64,000 bases of DNA from Diphasiastrum complanatum (GCA_029204225.1 CM055092.1:26310122-26374121), one strand, 5' to 3'; shown: positions 36,501 through 50,500, numbered from the stretch's first letter. Made by a program: numbers and translations. Notes: generated from the sequence alone by a model not told the origin.

Positions 36501-39500
36501 GAAGCAGGGTTGCCCCTTATCACCCACTCTTTTTGCACTATATATAGATGACCTCGAGCGGATTATTCGCGAGGAAGGTGGAGAGGGCTGTCCCCTAGCA
36601 GACATTATTATCCCCATTCTCTTGTACGCTGATGATGTGGTTCTCCTCTCATCCTCTGCAGCTGGTTTACAGAGTCACCTTTATGCTTTACATCACTTTT
36701 GCCAGCGTTGGGGATTGACGGTTAACCTTAAGAAGACTAAGATTATGGTGTTTAACACCAACAGACAGCATATGAGAGATGTGATTTTCTATTATGACGG
36801 GCTACCGATTGAGATCGTGACCTCCTACACCTATTTGGGAGTTCTTTTCTCTGGTCCGCTACTCACTTTTCGACCAGCAGCCACCGCCAGGCTAAGGGGC
36901 ATACCGCTCTTGTGCATATGGAGAGATTTTGCTCTACTTATTATGTGCAGGATCCTGCTACCAGATGCCTACTATTTTCTGCTACTGTCTCCCCAGTTGT
37001 GCTATATTCGGCTGAGACTTGGTGCCCTGATTTATCACGCGATACATGGAGAGATCTTACTCGTATCCAGATTCTCATGCTCAGTAGGATAATTCGGGCT
37101 AAGCCCTCAGTACCACATGATATCATACTAGCCGAGTTTGCTTCTCCTCCATTAGTTGTTGGTGCTATGTTTCAGATCATCACCTTTCTTCACAGGGTAT
37201 CAGATCTAGATACCTCCAGATACATTGTTGCTGCTCTCACTTCATCTTGTACCCTTGCAGATCAGGGAGCCAAGCACTCTTGGTATCGCAGTGTCTCAGC
37301 CCTTCTTCAGACTTGGGGTTTATCCGCACTTGATCTTCCGAATGGAACCCATGCTTATATCAGACAGCAGATGTACCGGAGCTACATACGCACTATATGG
37401 TCACATCCTGATCCAGATAGGGTCAAGCTACATTATTATGGCACACATCTTTTACGGCTGGACGTTTCGGGCTTGCCTATTCTTCCAGTTTATCTTACAC
37501 AGACGCTATCTTTTGGTCTGAGATATCGTATAGGACAGCTTCGAGTCTCTTCTCATCAGCTTGCTATCGAGACAGGTAGATACACAGACACTCCCAGATT
37601 GCAGCGGATATGTCAGCTTTGTTCTCTTCAGGAGGTGGAAGATGAGTTTCATTTCATCTTTCGCTGCCCAGTATACTATGAGATTAGAGGACGATACCAT
37701 TGTTTATACCGAGATATTCCCCTCACGTTGAGCTCCTTCCTCGAGTATCCAGATGCTAGATGTGTGGGTCTTCTTTTGAGAGAGATGTATATTTTACGAG
37801 CTTCACTTCTACCTACGCTTCAGATATGGATTCCAGTCAGGCTCACATTACTCAGTTCTTCCAGAAGCGAGACAGAGTGGATATTTCGGTTGCGGATTTT
37901 GACGTCCCCGTCCGAAGATCGAAGACACAGAGAGTTTCGGCTCGATCCAGTGCTACTAGATCTTCATACGCCTCCCACCAGCCTACATCACGACCCACTA
38001 CTACCATCACTCATTACTTTCAGCTTGCTCGTAGCTAGTTTCCTCCGCGGAGCAGGTGGTTAAGCTCTTGCTTTGTACCCTCACCAGCTGGTGGTCAAGC
38101 TTGGATACTTTTTCTCTTAGAGACAGAGAGATCGATATTTTAGTTTTAGTTTTACTGTCTTTTCATTGGTAAATAAGTCCTTATGCGGACAATGCTTCTC
38201 ACATTTTGTACTCTCTTTTGTCTTATGTGCCCCTGGGCACCAAAAGACGTTAATAATAATAATTCTAATTCTAATTCTCTCTCTCTCTGTCCTCCTAAAC
38301 CCTAAACCCTAAACCCAAGCACACACACCCTAAACCCTAAACTCACACACACACATCATGTCTCACACACACACACACACACACACACAAATCCTCTCAC
38401 ACAAACACACACACAAAATCCTCACACGCAAATCACCACACACACACACACACATGCACGCACAAATCATCTCACACACACACCATCATCTTTCACACAC
38501 ACGCAAATCACAACACACACACACACCCACATGCACACACACACTCTCTCAATCTCTCTCTTTCAAGCTTACCTTTTATGGCGCACATATCTTACGCAGA
38601 GATGGTTTGGGACTTCCTATTAGACCTTTATATCTATCTCTTCCTCTTTCTTTTGGGCTCCGATACAGGTTGGGATAGTCACGAGTCTCTTCGCATCAGC
38701 TTGCTATCGTGACAGGCAGATATTCAGGCACTTCCGAGAGAGTATCGGATATGTCAGGTATGCACATTGGGTGTAGTGGAGGATGAGTTCCAATCTATCT
38801 TCACATGCCCTACATATTATGAGATACGTGGTCGATATCATTGTTTGTATCGGGACACCCCCATTACCCTTAGTACCTTTTTGGAGTATCAGGATCCTAG
38901 ATGTGTCGGCCTTTTACTACGAGAGATGCTTATGTTGAGAGCCTCTTTGATACCTTTGGAGGGTATTAATGATTCTGGCCAACAGCTTATTACTACCTTC
39001 TTTCAGAAGCGCGAGCGTGTTGACCTATCAGATGATGAGGCAGTCATACCAGTGAGGACGAAGGCCTGCGTGCTCAGCCACCACCTCCTGCCAGATCTAC
39101 ACGAGCCTACAGAGCTACCAGAGCTCCTCGACGCCAGCCACAGATCACAGCTTCTATGGGTATCAGACGTTTTTTTTGAGATTGATATTTTATTCTTCCT
39201 TTAACTTTCCTCAGCATAGCAGGCGGTTAAGCTCTAGCACCTGTACCTTCTTCAGAGCTGGAGGTTAAGCTCTTTTATGCTTTTTATGATTCCATGTTCG
39301 ATATGTCTTCTGACTAGCTAGAGAGATTTCTATACTGTTTTTTCCACTTAGACTAGCATTCTTTTATGTTGCCCGACATGGACAGTGCTTCTATGAGATG
39401 TGTACTTATTTCTTATGTGCTGTTGTAAAGCTACCTTTACAAGCTTTACTTCCGGCGCCAGCTATGTCCCCGGCGCCAGCAGCGCCCTTGCTGCTCCCGG

Positions 39501-42500
39501 CGCCGGCGCCGCTCCCGGCGCCACTGTGACCAAAATCCAGTCGGCGCCAAGTTCCTATGGCTGAAAATCTTTGATCGGTTCTAGCGGAGTCCAGAGAGCT
39601 CAGATCGATGTGCAATCACCTCACACGATCTAGGCATGATTAAAGGAAGCCTGGGGATCAATAAAATCTAGAGAGAGAAAATGACTTTCTAGAAAGAGAA
39701 AATCCTAGAGAGAGAAAAAACGTGCTTTACCAGCTTGGGTAGAGTGCTTGGTATGAGGGGGGGTGCCGAATCACACCAATACTATAGGGGAGTGCGGGTT
39801 GCGACTCAGGGCGAGCTCCAACCAAGTCTCAGCCTCCCTTGCTGGAATGTTGTCATGGCTCTCGCCTTGGCATGCTAGCGCCCCGGAGACTAGGGTCGGT
39901 CACACACTTGAAATGTAACCTTCTCAGATTTATCAATAAAGTGGGATTTTCCTCAAACTGACTCTGATTACCTTCTGGGTTTCAGTGTTCGGTAAAAGCG
40001 CCAGTTGTAAGGCCGCTTTCAAAATTTTTAACTTGGCACATAGCTGAGGGTCGTATCCTGGGACGCCAGCGGTATGCCGTCGGGACCATTCGGTCCGTGG
40101 CGCCAGCGGTATGCTGTCGGGACCATTTGGTCCAAAGAACTGGTTGTTTCCATATCTGTCGCGGCTTGTGGTTCTGAGTGTTCCTTGCATGAACGTGAAT
40201 GGGTTAAGCTCTTGGGGAACGGGCTCTAACCTGTCGGCTGAGTTGGATGGCTTGCTTGGGTGGATGTTACCTGTTTATGGCTGTCAAGTCTGGCGTGGCG
40301 CCAGGTTGGCTTCCAGCGCTCGTGACGAAGCTTTCAGTTGGTTAAGTCTGATGTAAGTCAGACCGCTTGCTTGGAATGGATGTTACTCGTTTGTAACGAA
40401 GCTTCGAGTTGGTTAAGTTTGATGTATGTCGGGCGACTTGCTTGGAGGGAAGTCACCCACGTCGGGACCCCCGATCTGGCATGGCGCCAGGTTGGATCTC
40501 AATGTTGGTTTTCGGAACTTCAAGTTAGTTAAGTCTGATCGTTGTTGGCGAGTTGGCTGCTTGTATGTCAAGTGGGTTTGGATGGCAAGAGTTGAAGGCT
40601 GGGAAGCTAAGTCGTGGTTCCCGGCTCCCTTTGGGATGCCTGCGCTACATGTGGTATCAGAGCCGACTGGCCGGTCAGCTATGCGGATCTCACGGAAATG
40701 GCCACGGTTTGGGGTTCATCAAGACAACTGTTGTGCAAGGTGCTGCCCATAGTGTAAGCACGGGTGCGTCCACGGTCGGGGTGGTCGGCAGAACGGGGGA
40801 CTTGATGAGTCAAGGTGCTGCCCTTGAGGTGTAAGCACGGTCAGTTCTCGTGGTTCGGGCCTGGCGTTGTCTGCACGTAGGACGGATGAGGCAAAGTGCT
40901 GCCTAGGGAGGTGAAAGCACGGTCTGTACCTTGTGGGGTGCGGGGCGACATATTCGAACTGTACGGGTTAACCATTGATACAGAGATGCTGCTCGAATTC
41001 GGGTGTAAAGCACGGGTGGTTAGCTGCCGGTGCGGGATAGCTGCCGATCGTTTAGCTATAAGGGCTATCGACCAAAAAGTGGTGGGGCGTGACTGAGGCA
41101 ATGTGCTGATTAATGGTGAAAGCACGGATGGTTGGAGGGGTGTCCTATGTGGGCTGATTCCGTGATTGATTTGTATGGGCGCGGCCAGGCAAAGGTCCGT
41201 TGGCAGGACCATCTCAAAGGGGGACCTTGTCTTTGTTACTTGTTAGTAAACCTGCCTGAGTGTCTTACTTGTACGTATTCGTGGTGAGTCTTAGTACTCG
41301 TGCTTTGCCTGGTTTGCATGATTGCTTGTGATACAAGGAGCTGATGGCTCGAGAAGGAACCTTTTCTTTTGAAGGCTGATACCATCAAACAAAGAGGACT
41401 ACAAAATCTGTGGGGCGGATTTGCAGTTCAAGTACTCACACGTGAACGACAACGAAACGACTCAATGTTTGCAAAGGATGGATGGCTAGCCTGTTTCTTG
41501 GGTTAGTTTCATTTGCGACAACGCCCACCAGACGCAAGCAGGAAGTCAAAAGTTGGAAAGGGCCATTTCAGGGGAGATCTTCTATGGAGCAGTTGGTCTT
41601 CATTTTGGGACGGCCACCTTCGGAACTGAAACTCACTGAGCATGGGCGATATCCAGAATCTGTGCGGCGGATTTGCAGTTCAAGTACTCGCACGTGAACG
41701 ACAACGAAATGACTCAATGTTTGCAAAGGATGGATGACTAGCCTGTTTCTTGGGTTAGTTTCATTTGGGACAATGCCCACCAGACGCAAGCAGGAAGTCA
41801 AAAGTTGGAAAGGGCCATTTCAGGGGAGATCTTCTATGGAGCAGTTGGTCTTTATTTTGGGACGGCCACCTTCGGAACTGAAACTCACTGAGCATGGGTG
41901 ATATCCAGTATCAGTTGGGTTTTTCCTCAAAGGGGAAAAGACTAGGATCCTCTTCAGAGATTGGCAACAAGTTGGATCGAGCCATAATCCTAGCAGATGG
42001 GAAGCAAAGTGTTGGAAAGGCTTTTTGTCCGAAGAACTCTACTCTAAGTCCGATCAGCTGATTTATTAAGTGGAGGGGAACTATCACACCACACACCTCT
42101 CTCTTTGGGCAAATTTTGAATGAAAGTTGATCAAAATGGGGGCAAATTCAAGGTGACCTAGCCATACTCACACGAGGAGACTGGCGAACTTTGGACCTAA
42201 TAAGTTGACAAGTTTTTGTTGGGAAAGGAAAGCTTGTTATAGGCTTTCTCTGGACCAGCAATGATGAGGAAACATATGAGTACGCTGGCTTGTGTTACGT
42301 GTAAGGCAGCTGATCAATGAAGGAACTGTGAAAGTTGAGTCTTGCATGAAAGGCTTGGTATTTCAAACGGACGTTAAGGGACAGTTCGCGTTGAGATCGG
42401 ATTAGTGCAAACTCTGGGTGCATGTTTCTGATTCAAAGAGAGCTACTTGAAGCCAAGCTCGATGTACACTTCTTGTTTTGACTGTGAGGCAACTGACCGG

Positions 42501-44511
42501 TGATGAAATTGTGAAAGTCAAGTTTTGCGCGACGGACATGGTGCTTCAAACAAACGCGAAGAGATAGTTCGGATGCGGATCAAACTGGTGCGACCCTTTG
42601 GCTTTCCACGAGGTCAATGGTTACATTTGGGCTGATTCAAAGAGCTACTTCAAGCTAAGTGAGAGGTGCATTGCGGAGTACTCAATCTTTGCCTACCTTA
42701 AAGAGCCAAGATGGAAAAGTATCAAGATCAGGCTGGGACAAGGAGAGAAATCAAGGTGGAGAAGCAACAAGGCACGGAGTGGACCATAAAGTGGGCAATC
42801 AAACGATAAATCCTTCGGCTCAGGGAGCCTTGATACCTGTGCGGAACTGAACAAATCTGGAGCTCAGGGAGCTCAACACAAAGTGCATCAAGGACAAATC
42901 AGGAGCTCAAAGGAGTTCCAAAGTCGAAAAGTCAAAAGCGACAGGGGCGAACATTTCAAAGAAAGGCCTCTGTCACCAGTTAATAAGGTTCTCGGGTTTT
43001 ACGAAAGCGATATCAAATCTACGCTTTTCCCAGACAAAGATATATTTTCAAGTTGTGTAATTTTTCAGTACAAAGAGCTGAGCCTCCGACTTGTGGCGTG
43101 CCAGCTTCAATGTTAATAAAAAGTGGCCAGTAAATTGAGTACTGTGCCAAGTAGCTTAAATGTATAGTCATTTTAATTGGGAGACACCTATACTTTAATC
43201 TGACATCTGATGAGGACATCAGATTTTATAAAGGTGGGGTGGATGTTGTAAAGCTACCTTTACAAGCTTTACTTCCGGCGCCAGCTATGTCCCCGGCGCC
43301 AGCAGCACCCTTGCCGCTCCCGGCGCCAACGGCGCCGGCGCCGCTCCCGGCGCCACTGTGACCAAAATCCAGTCGGCGCCAAGTTCCTATGGCTGAAAAT
43401 CTTTGATCGGTTCTAGCGGAGTCCAGAGAGCTCAGATCGATGTGCAATCACCTCACACGATCTAGGCATGATTAAAGGAAGCCTGGGGATCAATAAAATC
43501 TAGAGAGAGAAAATGACTTTCTAGAAAGAGAAAATCCTAGAGAGAGAAAAAACGTGCTTTACCAGCTTGGGTAGAGTGCTTGGTATGAGGGGGGGTGCCG
43601 AATCACACCAATACTATAGGGGAGTGCGGGTTGCGACTCAGGGCGAGCTCCAACCAAGTCTCAGCCTCCCTTGCTGGAATGTTGTCATGGCTCTCGCCTT
43701 GGCATGCTAGCGCCCCGGAGACTAGGGTCGGTCACACACTTGAAATGTAACCTTCTCAGATTTATCAATAAAGTGGGATTTTCCTCAAACTGACTCTGAT
43801 TACCTTCTGGGTTTCAGTGTTCGGTAAAAGCGCCAGTTGTAAGGCCGCTTTCAAAATTTTTAACTTGGCACATAGTTGAGGGTCGTATCCTGGGACGCCA
43901 GCGGTATGCCGTCGGGACCATTCGGTCCGTGGCGCCAGCGGTATGCTGTCGGGACCATTTGGTCCAAAGAACTGGTTGTTTCCATATCTGTCGCGGCTTG
44001 TGGTTCTGAGTGTTCCTTGCATGAACGTGAATGGGTTAAGCTCTTGGGGAACGGGCTCTAACCTGTCGGCTGAGTTGGATGGCTTGCTTGGGTGGATGTT
44101 ACCTGTTTATGGCTGTCCAGTCTGGCGTGGCGCCAGGTTGGCTTCCAGCGCTCATGACGAAGCTTTCAGTTGGTTAAGTCTGATGTAAGTCAGACCGCTT
44201 GCTTGGAATGGATGTTACTCGTTTGTAACGAAGCTTCGAGTTGGTTAAGTTTGATGTATGTCGGGCGACTTGCTTGGAGGGAAGTCACCCACGTCGGGAC
44301 CCCCGATCTGGCATGGCGCCAGGTTGGATCTCAATGTTGGTTTTTGGAACTTCAAGTTAGTTAAGTCTGATCGTTGTTGGCGAGTTGGCTGCTTGTATGT
44401 CAAGTGGGTTTGGATGGCAAGAGTTGAAGGCTGGGAAGCTAAGTCGTGGTTCCCGGCTCCCTTTGGGATGCCTGCGCTACATGTGCCCTTGGGCACCCAA
44501 CAAACATTAAT

Positions 44512-44579
<68 letters not shown>

Positions 44580-47500
44580 GCGCAGGGTAGCGTGGTCTGC
44601 TGCCCCGCGGCCTGTTTTCTAGTTGTTTAAAAAGAAAAAACGTGTCCGCGTCCGGACGTCAGATGCGGACGCAAAATGGCTGCATCCGGGGTGGATGCGC
44701 ATGTCTGGCTTACATGTATGGGTTTAGTGACTCGGATTGGGGTGGTGACCAAGACACGCGACGCTTTACAAGTAGTAATTGTTTTTTTTTGGTGATTCGC
44801 TATTTCATGGTTAAGTAAAAAACAGCCCACCGTAGCTACTTCCTCTTGTGAAGCAGAATATAGAGCGGATTTTACAGCCACTACGGAATGTTTATGGCTG
44901 AGGAGATTACTTGGCGACATGAAGTTTGGGCATCAATCTGCCACACCTCTCTTTTCCGATAGACAAAGTGCTATTGCGATTGCGAAGAATCCAGTCTTTC
45001 ATGCAAGGACCAAGCACATTGAGATCCACTATCATTATGTTCGAGAGAGACTTCTTGAGGGAGACATTGATCTCGAGTATTGTCCCACAGAGGATAATGT
45101 ACCTATATATATTCATGTATCTTCTTCACTATTTGTGTATGCAAGCATAGATCTATTCTTCTTGGAGAGAAGAGAGTCTTTAAGGAGGGCGACCAGCCAT
45201 CTCCTCCCTGTGTGTTTGAGATTCTTTATGTTAAATGCTTTGTTGTTTGATTTATGATTTTCAACAAAAGAACGATAAACTTCATGAAAGTTAGGACAAG
45301 TAAGATAAGCAAAAGGTAACGCATCAAACCAAAGGCGGAATGGTAGCAACAAGACTATGTAACAAAGCAGGAAGATGAGATATGGCGTTAGTGACGACAT
45401 TAGAATGACCAGGCCAATGTAAAATATTAGAATGAAAGGATTGTACAAACTACAACCAACGATACTGACGGTCACTAAGGTCTCTACATCACGTCGAAGA
45501 GCATCAAAGGTTGTTTGACAATTAAGAGTCCAAACAAAAGAGTGGGATTTTTTGAGAAGTGCATGGAGAGGAGCGGCAACAGTGGAGAAATGTGGAATAG
45601 GATGATGAAGGTGAGTGGCCAAACCAAGAAACATACGAACGTAGTGAACATTAGTAGGCCGAGGCCAATCTTGAATGACCTGGACCTTATGAGGGCCAAG
45701 TCGAATACGACAAGCACAAATAAGAAAACCTAAAAACTCAATCTTAGAAACAACAAAGAACACTAAAACAACTTATCAAGCAACTGATGAGTGACAAGTA
45801 ATTGAAAAATAGAGGGAAGATGGGAAACATGATGGGAAAGAGATACGAAGAATAAGAATATCATCAAAGTAAACAACACAACAACCAGTAAGGGGACGCA
45901 CAACATTCTGGAAAGTAGGAGGACCATCAGTAACGCCAAAAGGAAGAACACGAAACTCCTAAAGAGCAAGGTAAGTACGAAAAGCAGTCTTGTACTCATC
46001 AAAAGGGTGCATCATAATCTGATGGTATCTGGAACGAAGGTCAATCTAGTGGTAGGGGCACTCGCCATTTCATTTTGATCATACCACCACATATACGCCT
46101 TTTCGCACAAGAAAATGAGGGCAATCTCCATCTTTGTATTGTCTGGTAAATTGTGCATGGAAAAATGGCTATTCTTGATGCCAATCCTTTTTGTTGCCTA
46201 AAAAGAAATACGAGTCAAACCTGAAACACAAAATGGCTGGCCATGACTGGCTAAGATTATGCCATTCCTACTTGGCGGCCCAGCCCTAGATTTCATTCTA
46301 GGAGTAAGCACATTGAAATTAAATATCATTATGTTAGAAGCAAAAATCTCAACAAAGAGGTAAGCTTAGAGTAATGTCAAATGCCATACATGACTGTAGA
46401 TATATTCACCAAGGCATTGAGCAATGATGCACACAGTAGGTTTTATACTTTGCTGGGGTTGTTGGATTTATTCCTCTCTCCCTAAATCCCATAGTTAATC
46501 TAGATTCATTCTTGTTGCTGCAACATCTCCAAGATTTGGTTTTTTAGGGAATTAATTGCTTGAATCAAATAGAGTTGTTTAATTTCAACTGCGAGCCACA
46601 ATGAGGTTTCTCACCAATGGCTACATTGGCCTCCATTGTGCATTAAGGGAGGTTCACATAGAAAAACTCCAATAGTTAATTTAGAAAATAGCTTAGACAA
46701 CTTGATGCACCTCATCTCTAAACCCATTTAAAAAAGTGAAGCAAAAGTAATTCGGGAGTGGCGCTTATACCCCCTCTTTTTCCACCTCCTTTGACTTTAA
46801 CTAGGTGGTGGGCCCAAAGGGCACCACCTAAGGCTCCACCCTGCCCATAGGTCACCTACTCACTACCTCCCACCTTGGGTCAAGCCTATCCCCCAACTTC
46901 ATGGTCATCCCCCAGGTCACTTGACCATGTGACCTCCTAAACCTTATTGGTACCATATGGGTGGCTCTCAACCATAGTAACAATCGCAGGTACATTGTAG
47001 GTACAACAAGGAGCGATGGAGATAGGAGGGAGATACAGAAAAGGTCTTCAAGGAAGGAGGGAGAAGTACATCTTCCTTTCATTCCTTTGTGTGTTTTTCA
47101 CTAGGAACAAATATTAGTAAGAAATGCTAACTTGTACTTGGAAGGGGAGGGGGGGGTTATGATTCCCCCCCCTCTCCTCTATACCCTCTTTTATACAACA
47201 AGCGTAGCTCAGCTGGGTGGAGTATTGAGGTACAAACCTGCCCACCCTCCAACTTAGGGGGAGGGGACTTCCTCTCCCCTCCTACTTGCAGCCTGCTACA
47301 CAAGTGTAGTCATCATCCAAGGCTATTAAGTCCAAATGCTTAATGTTGGGTGTCTATTGATAGCTCATGAATATCAAAGGTGTATTTTGTGTTAAGGGAG
47401 AACTCAGCAACTTGTGCTGCTTTGCAAAAGGTTATGCAGATGCATGGCAATATTTTGTTGGGATCTTAGTTAGAGCTTGATAATCAGTTGACAACTTGAT

Positions 47501-50500
47501 TCTTTAACTTCAAATCTATATGTGATAGTTTTTTAATGTGCTTATAATATTGTAGAAATATTTCTTGTTTTCATTTTTTTTTAGTAGGTTGAGCGCTAGT
47601 GGATTTTCTTCGACAATTGTATCGTTTCTTGCAATTGGAAGTGACTGTGAAGTTCAACTTTTGTCTATGGGTTCATGCAGGTGGAAAATTTGTTCTACAA
47701 TGTTATTGCTCGAAAGAAGGCTTTCAAAAATCCTAGTGAAGAGTATTCTCGAATTTTGGATGTGATAAGTCGTTATGCCATACAAAAAATTGGTGTCAGT
47801 TTCTCTTGTAAAAAGGTTAGCTTTTCAAAAGATCAGTATGGTATATAATTGTTGTTTTTGCACGTTAGTGATGTCAAAACTTGCTATTATAAGTCTAAAA
47901 CGTTGAAGTTCTTTTTATTGTGGCTTAATGTTTTGTCATTTTTGTGTTGGTATGTTGATTTGGTTCTTTAATTGTGTCTTCTTAACAAGTGATGGGTTTT
48001 CTATCGATCTGTAAGGTCAACTAATGTAAAGTTGAAGTACTGTCTTATATGGTCTACTTTTATTGCGTTAGATGGATGTCAAAAATTATCGATCTTTACT
48101 AGATTGTAGAACATAACTCAATACTGTTTTTCCAAATTTCTTTGGAGCTTCATGTCTATTGTTTCAGTCATGCAATGGATGGTAGGTTGATGGTGTAATT
48201 CTTTTTGATGGACTCTATGAGGATGAGGATTGCATGCTTCTTAATGTTGGAGAGTACCTTGGATCCATATCAACAATAAGTTGTAGCACATCTGTTGCTC
48301 TAACATGCTCAATAGCTTCAATCCACGTCTTCCAATCGTTCTACATTCTTGTCCCATTCTTAATTGTGGATGGATTTTACAAAGTATGACCTCCATCATA
48401 GGCAACATCACCATCAAAAGGATGGGCTTTATTGCCACTCAATTCACTAACAATGAGAGCCATACCATTCTAATGCCCCCTCCCTAATGGGGCTTAATGC
48501 TGCATGGGTGATTATAATCATCCTCTTTAACATTCTTTTTCCCCAACATCTTAGAGGCAGGAGGAAAGGTATTGGACCAATCTCTTTGATGTCTATATGA
48601 AATAGGGAGACTTGCTACATGAAAGGAAATGTTATCATGGTATAACATCCTTAGAACGTCCTAGTCAATTCTTCATCGACCTGGCTCTTACTCCCTAAGT
48701 TGCAAGGTGGTTTGCGTCATAAATCCAGAATGTGAATACAAGGAACTAGAAGTAGCAGCATGAATTGGACATGAAGGACATGAAGAAGACATTGGACTTT
48801 ATTGTGCCATTTGCTTCAAGTCCACACTCCTATGAATGCAAGATTATGGTGAAGATGGAATCCTCCTAGAAGGTCAATGGATCTTGGACACATAGCTTTT
48901 GCTATATTCATACATGTTACAATGGCTTGAAGCATAGTAAACTTATTTGGCAAACATTTTTGTATATTGTAGTGCCCTTCTTTGGAGTGCTACCAAGTCC
49001 ACCACCATATGAAGGTGCACATGATCTATCCCACCAGTTCCTTGCAACACTTGCGCCTCCAACTTGTACATCCTCCCTTACTTGGACATGAGCTATTCAT
49101 AGTTACCTCAACCCCCTATGTCGAGGCCCCATATGTTGTCCTCTTCGGGTCTTCACATCAAGCTCCAACTTGAGCCTTTACTATTGATGATTGTAGAGGT
49201 TGTTGTCTTGTTGGCCGCTTCACTAAGGACTCTTGTCAGCTTACTTTGAAGTTCATTTTCAAAAAGGCCATGCAAGATTTCTTCTGTCCTTTTGCTTGGA
49301 ACTTGCTTTATTGCTTATACTTAAAAAAATTGATGTCCTGTGTGCAATGCTTTTTGATATGCAATACATCCATCACAAATTGCTTGAATCTCCTCGCTTA
49401 ATGCAGGTCTTAAATGTGGTCCATAGGGGGGATAAGGTTTCTAATCACCTATGGGTAGTCAATTCTTCTACCACTGCATAATATTGTAAAAAAGATAGGT
49501 GTACAATCACTAGAATATTTATCTGCTTGAATATCAAATAAAACATAGTTTGAATCTTGCTTCAATGGGTTCGAATTGTTTCATGGCAAAACAATTTCAA
49601 GATTTGCAATCTTAATAAAAAAAAGCAGTAAAAAAAGTTGATTCAAAATTAATTTGAACAAAATCAAAATATTTTTTAATCTTGTTTTTTTTAACTATCC
49701 AATGACAATAAGAAATAATCTGCGGTGTTACAATAGGTGACCTGAATGAAGTTGGAATATAGAATTTTGCCTCCAAATTAAGGAGAAAACACTAACTAGA
49801 CTTCTGCAGCAGCTGAATGAGGATAACGATGATGAATAAAAAGTTACTGGCAATTCCAAACACTAGGGAAGTTTGATTTTTCAGCTAAAAAAGAACTATT
49901 GTACGAAGGGGAAATTAGACGTGATTTTGAGGGGTCTGTACCATTAAAATATAGGGACTAGTGGCTCAAGTATTGGTGGACAAATGGAAAGCCAGAAATA
50001 CAACACAATACATCATTTTCAAGTGGCTTGCCATGGAAAACCAAATGATGCAGATGCCACACGAACAATTCATGCCAAAAGGTGAAAAATTTGTTGCAAC
50101 AAGCTGTATAAAGGGATCTGCAGTGTCTTTACCCACAAGTTTCAAGATTGGAAAAACTGCAATGTCTCGAAAGGAAATGCAACTGAATCAAACATATGGG
50201 ATCAAAGTACAACCCTTAGAAACCCATTCTGACTCTTTTGGGCCGAAACGTACTGTATGTTCCGGAACATACTGGGTCGGAACGTACTAAATAGCTGTAT
50301 TTTTTATACACATGTATTGTATAGAGGAAGAAGATGCAGAGGTTCTGTTTGCAAATGCAAAGCAAATACTCAACCAAGTCTTTCAAAAATCTTGTATCCA
50401 TTTTCTCTGTTTTATTGTGAAACCACCTAGTCATAATTTGTCACTATAGGCCAATTTAAGAGGCCAAAATGAGGGCTGGGTATCTAAATCGCTTATTACG

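Larger units (their letters stand above)
33561..38288 (+). mobile_element. LINE-B: near-complete LINE with two ORFs
   Basis: A 4.7-kb copy running from the CT tract through a short leader, ORF1, ORF2 and a 3' end with hairpin and (TAATTC)/(CT) tail. It is the most complete copy of the LINE group in the window and the best reference for the others. The 5' end directly follows (CT)n; the 3' tail also ends in (CT)n, followed by telomere-type repeats. Confidence 0.92.
40665..43230 (+). other. LARD-like internal region without coding capacity
   Basis: No frame longer than about 120 codons, and none resembling gag, protease, RT or integrase. It contains the hairpin repeat series (40740-41124) and a 252-bp tandem duplication (41405-41908). 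Later parts (42200-42780) contain diverged repeats around GTGAGGCAACTGACCGGTGATG-like blocks, again non-coding. Confidence 0.75.
39421..44481 (+). mobile_element. Young non-autonomous LTR retrotransposon (LARD-like) nested in LINE-C
   Basis: 5' LTR 39421-40649, primer site 40652-40664, internal region to 43230, polypurine tract 43231-43243, 3' LTR 43244-44481. A perfect 5-bp target duplication TGTGC flanks it (39416-39420 and 44482-44486). The two LTRs differ, by eye, at about six bases and one 9-bp indel, so insertion is recent. The 2.6-kb internal region has no gag or pol motif in any frame. It must have moved with enzymes from another element. Its LTRs and inner repeats are unusually rich in short palindromes. 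Confidence 0.93.

Noticed and set aside
39406-39615. Gly/Ala/Ser-rich minus-strand frame in the LARD-like LTR (also 43226-43447)
   Set aside because: It is translation of the GGCGCC cluster; duplicated only because the LTR is duplicated.
47203-47240. tRNA gene
   Set aside because: A-box-like and B-box-like words occur but are too close together and no cloverleaf forms; at most a decayed SINE head.
49961-50290. 109-codon frame in MLH1 intron 4
   Set aside because: No recognisable motif; lies within an intron with no splice or promoter evidence.
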